Shown here: positions 59,092 through 64,000 of the stretch, in pieces
Numbering within the stretch: position 1 is the stretch's first letter
Layout: each line of letters begins with the position of its first letter
Source: Paenibacillus cellulositrophicus
GTDB taxonomy: Bacteria; Bacillota; Bacilli; Paenibacillales; Paenibacillaceae
Length of the DNA stretch: 64,000 nucleotides
Assembly: GCF_009363095.1 (NCBI RefSeq)
Contig: NZ_CP045295.1
Coordinates: forward strand, 1,612,001 to 1,676,000
Direction: 5' to 3'
The notes under the pieces: model-generated
The model's input: only the letters and a program-made list of their open reading frames with translations
What the model was told of the DNA's origin: nothing
Databases searched by the model: none
Translations under genes and position numbers: made by a program

Positions 59092-60681
59092 TTACGCCTC
59101 GGTATAACCCATCGAAGCAAGGAAGCGGCGGAACGCCTGCTGCCCGGCCTCCGTCCGTTTGTAGACGCCGGCGTGGCCCAAAATCTCCACGAAAATGCGT
59201 CCAACCTCCTCGCGGACCCATTCCTCGGCGGCAGCTTTGTCCCGCTCCATGCCCTGTTCTTCCACCAGGCGGGTGATCCACGGTTTGTGAACCTGGAGCG
59301 GATGGTTGTCGTCCTGTAGCAGCGCTTCATACAGCCCGCGGTTTCCGGACAGAATATCCGCGACCTGATCCAGCTCTTCCTTCAGCCGTCCCGGCAGAAT
59401 CGCCAGGCCCATCACCTCAATGAGGCCGATGTTTTCCTTCTTGATATGGTGCATTTCGGCATGTGGATGGAAAATCCCCGCCGGATGCTCCTCGCTGGTC
59501 CGGTTGTTGCGCAGCACCAAGTCCATTTCGTAAGCGCCGTCCGGCGTCCGATGGACGATCGGGGTCACCGTATTATGCGGCACCCGCTGCCCGCCTTCTT
59601 CTGTAAAAGCATAAATCTCGGCTTCCGGATCGCTGTACTGCTTCCAGGCTTCGTAGATGGAATCGGCGCATTCCAGCAGGACGGCACTGTCCGCCGACGC
59701 AAGCCGCAGCACAGACATCGGCCATTTGACGATGCTGACCATGACGCCCGGGAACTGCGGGTGAGCGAAGGATGCTTCCTTCGGCGCGTTCTGGATCGGG
59801 AACGTATGTCGCCCGCCCTGGAAGTGGTCGTGGGTTAGAATGGACCCGCCCACGATCGGCAGATCGGCATTCGAGCCGATAAAATAATGCGGGAAGACGT
59901 CTACAAAAGCGAGCAGGCGACGCAGGCTGTCCTTCGTCAGCTTCATCGGCACGTGATCGTGGTGGAACACGATGCAGTGCTCGTTGTAGTACACATAAGG
60001 CGAATACTGGAAGAACCAGTTCTCGTTGTTCATCTCAAGCGGAATGATCCGCAGGTTTTGGCGTGCGGGATGGTTGACCCGGCCGGCATAACCGACGTTC
60101 TCACGGCACAGCTGGCATTTAGGGTAGACCGGCGGCGGCAGCAGCTTCGCCATGGCGATTTCCTTCGGACTTTTCTCCGGCTTGGACAAGTTGATGGTCA
60201 TTTCGATGTCGCCGTATTCCGACGGATACGTCCAGTATACGTTTTTGCTGACCCGGTCCATCCGGATGTAGTTCGAATCGATCGACAGTCGGTAAAACCG
60301 GTCGGTCGCTGCTTCGATTCCCTGCTCCCGTGCCGTGCGCTCAAACTCCGCGATCACTTCCGAAGGCCGCGCCATGAGCAGGCCCATTATTTTGGCATCA
60401 AGTAAGTCGCGGTAAGTGTCGGTGTTCTCGGGCATCAGTCCGATCTCAAACGCGTAATCCAGCAGCGTGTCGATCATCGGCTGCGGACTGTCCGCGGCCT
60501 CTGGCTCAGCTTCGCTCAGCGAAGGCTCGCTTGCGCCGAACAGATCCAGCAGCAGGTTGCGGCTGTAGTCGGCGTCTTCAGCCTGAATGAGCCGGTGATC
60601 CAGGGCGAAACGCACGAGGCGGTCGATCGCCTGCAAGGCTTGCTCTTTCAAGGGATTCGTGGTGTCGGTTTGTGAATTCAA
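59092..60681 (-). CDS. galT: UDP-glucose-hexose-1-phosphate uridylyltransferase, class II
   Basis: A 529-residue class II GalT of the Firmicute type, exchanging UMP between UDP-glucose and galactose-1-phosphate. Marks: [20 protein letters not shown] near the start, [80 protein letters not shown] and [20 protein letters not shown] (His-rich active site). Start is TTG at 60681 with AGGGGGA 7 bases ahead, overlapping the space after the galE stop. Last gene of galK-galE-galT. Confidence 0.96.
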   Translation of the reverse strand: MNSQTDTTNPLKEQALQAIDRLVRFALDHRLIQAEDADYSRNLLLDLFGASEPSLSEAEPEAADSPQPMIDTLLDYAFEIGLMPENTDTYRDLLDAKIMGLLMARPSEVIAEFERTAREQGIEAATDRFYRLSIDSNYIRMDRVSKNVYWTYPSEYGDIEMTINLSKPEKSPKEIAMAKLLPPPVYPKCQLCRENVGYAGRVNHPARQNLRIIPLEMNNENWFFQYSPYVYYNEHCIVFHHDHVPMKLTKDSLRRLLAFVDVFPHYFIGSNADLPIVGGSILTHDHFQGGRHTFPIQNAPKEASFAHPQFPGVMVSIVKWPMSVLRLASADSAVLLECADSIYEAWKQYSDPEAEIYAFTEEGGQRVPHNTVTPIVHRTPDGAYEMDLVLRNNRTSEEHPAGIFHPHAEMHHIKKENIGLIEVMGLAILPGRLKEELDQVADILSGNRGLYEALLQDDNHPLQVHKPWITRLVEEQGMERDKAAAEEWVREEVGRIFVEILGHAGVYKRTEAGQQAFRRFLASMGYTEA

Positions 60682-60693
60682 TGCGCTTCCCCC

Positions 60694-61683
60694 TTATTCT
60701 TTGCCATATCCGTCAGGATGGCTTTGATGCCAGCTCCAGGCGCTCTCGATAATGTCCTCCAGCTTGGTGCGCGAAGGGTTCCATCCGAGCACGGTGCGGG
60801 CTTTTTCAGAAGATGCAACGAGCACAGCGGGATCGCCGGCACGGCGGGCCTGCATGACCACCGGAATGTCCAACCCAGTGACTTTCTTGGCCGTCTCGAT
60901 CACTTCCTTCACGGAGAAGCCTTCCCCGATCCCCAGGTTAAACACGTTGCTGGCCTCGCCCTTGCGCAAATAATCGACCGCCCGCAAGTGCGCGTCCGCC
61001 AGGTCGCTCACGTGGATGTAGTCTCTGACGCAGGATCCGTCTGCCGTCGGATAGTCGTCGCCGAAGACGGCAATGCTCTCGCGCTGCTTCAGCGCGGTTT
61101 GCAGCACCAATGGAATGAGATGGCTTTCGGGACGGTGGTCCTCGCCGATTTTGCCGCTGTCATGCGCCCCGGCCGCATTGAAATAACGCAAGGCTACGTA
61201 TTTGATGCCGAGCACCTGGTCGAACCAGGACATCATACGCTCCATCATCAATTTGGTCTCCCCGTACACGTTCGTCGGCTGCGTACGGTCGCTCTCGACA
61301 ATCGGCACGCGTTCCGGTTCACCGTAAGTCGCCGCCGTGGAGGAAAAGACGATCCGGCGCACGTTCGCCGCGTCCATCGCTTCCAGCAGGCAGAGCGTGC
61401 CGTAGACGTTGTTATCATAGTACTTCACCGGCTTCTGCATACTTTCGCCCACGAGGGAATTCGCCGCGAAATGGATCACCGCGTCGATCTCGTTCTCGGC
61501 GAACAGCTTCGCCAGCAGCTCCTTGTCACGCAAATCCCCTTCGTACAGCTTGCCGCCGAGCAGCGCCCCGCGGTGCCCCGTCTGCAAATTGTCCAGCACG
61601 ACAACCTCCTCGCCGCGCTCCAGAAGAGCCGCTACCGTATGCGACCCGATATATCCTGCTCCACCCGTTACGAGAATAGCCAT
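60694..61683 (-). CDS. galE: UDP-glucose 4-epimerase
   Basis: A 329-residue SDR-type epimerase interconverting UDP-glucose and UDP-galactose with bound NAD. Rossmann loop [20 protein letters not shown] at the N-terminus, [20 protein letters not shown], the catalytic Ser and Tyr-x-x-x-Lys in [11 protein letters not shown] and [32 protein letters not shown] and [11 protein letters not shown]. One base separates its ATG from the galK stop, and AGGGGGA lies just upstream within galK. Confidence 0.97.
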   Translation of the reverse strand: MAILVTGGAGYIGSHTVAALLERGEEVVVLDNLQTGHRGALLGGKLYEGDLRDKELLAKLFAENEIDAVIHFAANSLVGESMQKPVKYYDNNVYGTLCLLEAMDAANVRRIVFSSTAATYGEPERVPIVESDRTQPTNVYGETKLMMERMMSWFDQVLGIKYVALRYFNAAGAHDSGKIGEDHRPESHLIPLVLQTALKQRESIAVFGDDYPTADGSCVRDYIHVSDLADAHLRAVDYLRKGEASNVFNLGIGEGFSVKEVIETAKKVTGLDIPVVMQARRAGDPAVLVASSEKARTVLGWNPSRTKLEDIIESAWSWHQSHPDGYGKE

Positions 61684-61684
61684 G

Positions 61685-62863
61685 TTAGTGATCCCCCTTC
61701 AGTTCTTTGACTCCGTCGCCTGCGCTGCACACATAGAAATCAGCCTTGAGACCCGTTCTCGCCTGGTACGCTTCGCCGACCTGCTGAATGAACCGTTCCA
61801 CCGCATCTTCATGCACGAGCGACACGGTGCAGCCGCCAAAGCCGGCTCCGGTCATCCTCGAGCCCAGCGTGCCTTCGATCCGCTGCGCTTCTTCGACCAT
61901 AACGTCCAGCTCTTCGCAGCTGACCTCGTACAGGTCACGCAGCGATGCGTGCGAAGCGTTCATCAGCTGTCCGAAGGTATGCAAATCGTTCTGCTTCAAC
62001 GCTTCCACGGAATCCAGTACGCGCTGGTTTTCTTCGACTACGTGCCGGGCACGTCTTACGACCGTCTCATCGGCGATAGCATCCTTCAGCGATTCGAACT
62101 GATCCGGCGTCAGGCCGGCCAAATACTGAAGCGAAGGCATCTTCGCCTGCAGCTGGGCCAAGGCGGTTTCGCACTGCGAGCGGCGTTCGTTGTAAGCCGA
62201 ATCCACCAGGCCTCTGCGCTTGTTCGTATTGCTGATAACCAGCTTGTAGACCCCGGTCTGGAACGGAACATGCTTGTATTCCAACGTGTCGCACATGAGC
62301 AGGATCGCGTGGTCCTTCTTCCCGTTCGCGACGGCGAACTGGTCCATGATGCCGCAATTGACGCCGACGTACTGGTTCTCGGCCTTTTGCGACAGGAGCG
62401 CAATCTGCACCGTATCTGTACTGCAGCCTTCCATCGACTGCAGCGCATACGAAGTGACCACTTCGATCGAGGCGGAAGAAGATAATCCGGCGCCGTTCGG
62501 AATATCGCCGTGATAAAGGATGTCATAGCCTTTCGTTACCGGACAGCCGATATTGGCGTTCTCGACCATGACGCCGACGGCATAGTCCACCCACTCGCCC
62601 GTTTTGTGGCTGCCGATTTCCTTGACGGCTAGTTTATATTCATAAGGCAAATTTGTGGAGGCCAGCTGAATCACATCGTCCCCGCGCTCCCGAATGAGCA
62701 GCGTCGTGCCGAACTCCAGCGCTGCGGGAAGGACGTAACCTCCGTTATAATCGATATGCTCCCCGATCAGGTTAACCCGGCCCGGAGCATGAAACACACG
62801 TACTTCCTCGCTGCTGTCACCGTATTTCGTCATGAATTGCTGTAATAAAGTTTCCGATGTCAT
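61685..62863 (-). CDS. galK: Galactokinase
   Basis: A 392-residue GHMP kinase that phosphorylates galactose at O1 and opens the Leloir pathway. Marks: galactokinase signature [23 protein letters not shown] loop [34 protein letters not shown] with the catalytic Asp, and [16 protein letters not shown]. The start is uncertain: ATG at 62863 gives the usual N-terminus, but AAAGGA is better placed for GTG at 62875, which would add four residues. First gene of the operon. Confidence 0.95.
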   Translation of the reverse strand: MTSETLLQQFMTKYGDSSEEVRVFHAPGRVNLIGEHIDYNGGYVLPAALEFGTTLLIRERGDDVIQLASTNLPYEYKLAVKEIGSHKTGEWVDYAVGVMVENANIGCPVTKGYDILYHGDIPNGAGLSSSASIEVVTSYALQSMEGCSTDTVQIALLSQKAENQYVGVNCGIMDQFAVANGKKDHAILLMCDTLEYKHVPFQTGVYKLVISNTNKRRGLVDSAYNERRSQCETALAQLQAKMPSLQYLAGLTPDQFESLKDAIADETVVRRARHVVEENQRVLDSVEALKQNDLHTFGQLMNASHASLRDLYEVSCEELDVMVEEAQRIEGTLGSRMTGAGFGGCTVSLVHEDAVERFIQQVGEAYQARTGLKADFYVCSAGDGVKELKGDH

Positions 62864-63036
62864 AGGGATATGCACCCATCCTTTCCTTATGGTTCTGCTC
62901 TTTCATTATAAAAGGACTTCCTGTCCGCGTTAATGCAATTATGTTGACTGGATATGGATTTATGTGACCTTGGAGAATATAATGGTGTAAGAAGGACCGC
63001 ATTTATTTTGATGTTTGTGAAAGGATCGATGAATCC
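62864..63036. promoter_or_regulatory. Divergent promoter region galK/araC-type regulator
   Basis: For galK (minus) TTAACG, a 17-base spacer and TATAAT can be read near 62900-62935. For the AraC gene (plus) TATAAT lies at 62978-62983 with a poor -35 (TGGATT). A TTGACT at 62943 may belong to neither. The AraC-type protein encoded next to it is the likely regulator. Confidence 0.45.
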
Positions 63037-63933
63037 ATGATTCCGCAGGAGACCTACTCCGTTGCTTCAAACCCCGTCTATCATGACGACGGCCCGCTGC
63101 ACGTGCTGTTTGCGGGAGAGAGCCAGACCAGGCCCGTGCATGCCGTCGGGCCAAAAATTTATGATTATTATCTGCTTCATTATGTAGAAGAGGGAAAAGG
63201 GACGTTCCGAACCGAGCAGCGCACCTATGAACTCGGACAAGGAAGCTGCTTCCTCATTCATCCCGGCCAGCTGGTCAGCTACGCCTCCGACGCCGGCGAG
63301 CCTTGGCGCTACCGCTGGACCGCCTTCTCCGGCAGAGAGGCGCAGGGACTCCTGGCGAACGCCGGCTTCGACCCGCTGCATCCGGTGCTCTTTACCGACG
63401 GGGACACCATGATCCCCGGCTCTATTGAACGGATGCAGGAAGCGTTCTATACGAAGCAGGAAAGCGCCGATCTGGCGTCGCTCGGCTATCTGTACCTGAT
63501 CTTCTCGGAAGCGCAGAATATCCTGTCCAGCCATTCCCGGCTGACGGGAACGGAATCGCAGGTGCAGCGGACCGTCAAGCAGATGATCCACTATATGTCA
63601 GCGCAGTACGCCCATCCGGTCTCCATTGAGCAAATGTGCGACAGCCTCGGTTATAATCGGGCCTATCTGTCGCGGATTTTCAAGAAAGAAACCGGCTGCT
63701 CGCCGGTGACCTATTTGCTTAAGCTCCGCATCGATAAGTCGCGCCAGCTGCTGCGCGAACGGCCGGAGCTGTCCATCGAGCAGGTGGCCGCCTCCGTCGG
63801 GCTGACGGACGCCCTGTATTTTTCCCGCCAATTCAAACGGCTGTGCGGGCAGTCCCCGACCGCGTACCGCGCGGTCGTAACGGCTCCGGACCTTGTCGCT
63901 TCCGCCCGGCCGGACTCGCAGCGCGGATCCTAA
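63037..63933 (+). CDS. AraC-family regulator with cupin sensor domain
   Basis: A 298-residue AraC/XylS regulator: an N-terminal AraC-type sugar-sensing cupin (~10-160: YDYYLLHYVEEGKGTFRTEQ, QGSCFLIHPGQLVSYASDAG, YRWTAFSGREAQGLLANAGF) and a C-terminal double helix-turn-helix (VSIEQMCDSLGYNRAYLSRI, LSIEQVAASVGLTDALYFSR, FKRLCGQSPTAYRA). Similar proteins (MsmR/RafR type) activate alpha-galactoside or related sugar genes. It is divergent from galKET and is probably its regulator. AAAGGA lies 11 bases before the ATG. Confidence 0.92.
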   Translation: MIPQETYSVASNPVYHDDGPLHVLFAGESQTRPVHAVGPKIYDYYLLHYVEEGKGTFRTEQRTYELGQGSCFLIHPGQLVSYASDAGEPWRYRWTAFSGREAQGLLANAGFDPLHPVLFTDGDTMIPGSIERMQEAFYTKQESADLASLGYLYLIFSEAQNILSSHSRLTGTESQVQRTVKQMIHYMSAQYAHPVSIEQMCDSLGYNRAYLSRIFKKETGCSPVTYLLKLRIDKSRQLLRERPELSIEQVAASVGLTDALYFSRQFKRLCGQSPTAYRAVVTAPDLVASARPDSQRGS

Positions 63934-63943
63934 GCGCCAGGCA

Positions 63944-63992
63944 CACAATAACCCGCATGCCCTGCCCTCTGGCAGACAAGCGGGTTATTGTG
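63944..63992. repeat. Hairpin after the AraC-type gene
   Basis: CACAATAACCCGC and GCGGGTTATTGTG form a perfect 13-base-pair stem, enclosing a small TGCC/GGCA hairpin. No T tract follows on either strand within the window, so termination is likely but not proven; the window ends here. Confidence 0.6.
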
Positions 63993-64000
63993 AGTTAGGC

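Noticed and set aside
57791..59281. 496-residue reading of the alcohol dehydrogenase
   Set aside because: The extra N-terminal 109 residues overlap galT and the gal terminator and do not resemble the family; the ATG at 58954 gives the normal length.
61523..62485. 320-codon open frame opposite galE/galK
   Set aside because: Spans the galK-galE junction in antisense; no protein features.

Overview
The window reads as a chromosomal segment of a moderately GC-rich, low-redundancy Gram-positive of the Paenibacillaceae, most likely Paenibacillus. The grounds are strong AAGGAGG-type ribosome binding sites, GTG/TTG starts, consensus TTGACA/TATAAT promoters, YesM/YesN-type two-component pairs beside sugar ABC transporters, GlcT/HPr/enzyme I, class II GalT, split GcvPA/GcvPB, split SdaAA/SdaAB, NfeD-flotillin, and no phage or IS genes. 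No rRNA, tRNA, CRISPR array or transposase was seen.

Layout. 0.1-1.2 kb: a GNAT acetyltransferase and a Qnr-like pentapeptide-repeat protein, convergent. 1.4-8.2 kb (minus): a LacI-controlled sugar operon (LacI; then binding protein, two permeases, debranching-type glycoside hydrolase) with a consensus promoter buried in the end of lacI and two matching palindromic operators. 8.4-17.5 kb (plus): YesN-like regulator, YesM-like kinase, an RbsB-like anchored protein and an orphan solute-binding lipoprotein, then a full ABC importer. 17.7-29.1 kb: DUF4127 protein, TrhO tRNA hydroxylase, DUF2207 membrane protein, an unrecognised 360-aa protein, SWIM-SNF2 helicase and a second-type MurG. 29.3-31.6 kb: an ABC-F ATPase behind an attenuator-like leader with a 49-codon ORF. 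31.8-35.8 kb (minus): ribosomal protein L25/Ctc, cupin_5 protein, type I pullulanase.

36.2-44.1 kb is a glycine/serine catabolic island: two tandem glycine riboswitches fire outward, one over gcvT-gcvPA-gcvPB (plus), the other over sdaAB-sdaAA-gcvH (minus), with a frameshifted ROK gene between them. 44.4-47.5 kb (minus): glcT-ptsH-ptsI, with a GlcT-type antiterminator (RAT) and overlapping terminator directly in front of ptsH. 47.7-50.9 kb: LysR regulator divergent from a carboxylesterase and a TauE-like permease. 51.1-53.2 kb (minus): NfeD-flotillin behind a SigW-type promoter. 53.3-57.6 kb: MerR regulator divergent from an SDR oxidoreductase (both promoters with 19-bp spacers and palindromes), then an AraC/PchR-like regulator with an MFS exporter. 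57.8-63.9 kb: iron-type alcohol dehydrogenase, the galK-galE-galT Leloir operon (minus) and a divergent AraC regulator.

The theme is carbohydrate capture and its control (two CUT1-type ABC systems, pullulanase, galactose pathway, PTS core), with much of the regulation at RNA level: two glycine riboswitches, one RAT antiterminator, one probable translation-coupled attenuator and structured hairpins after both binding-protein genes. All calls come from reading sequence and remembered family features; no database search was run.
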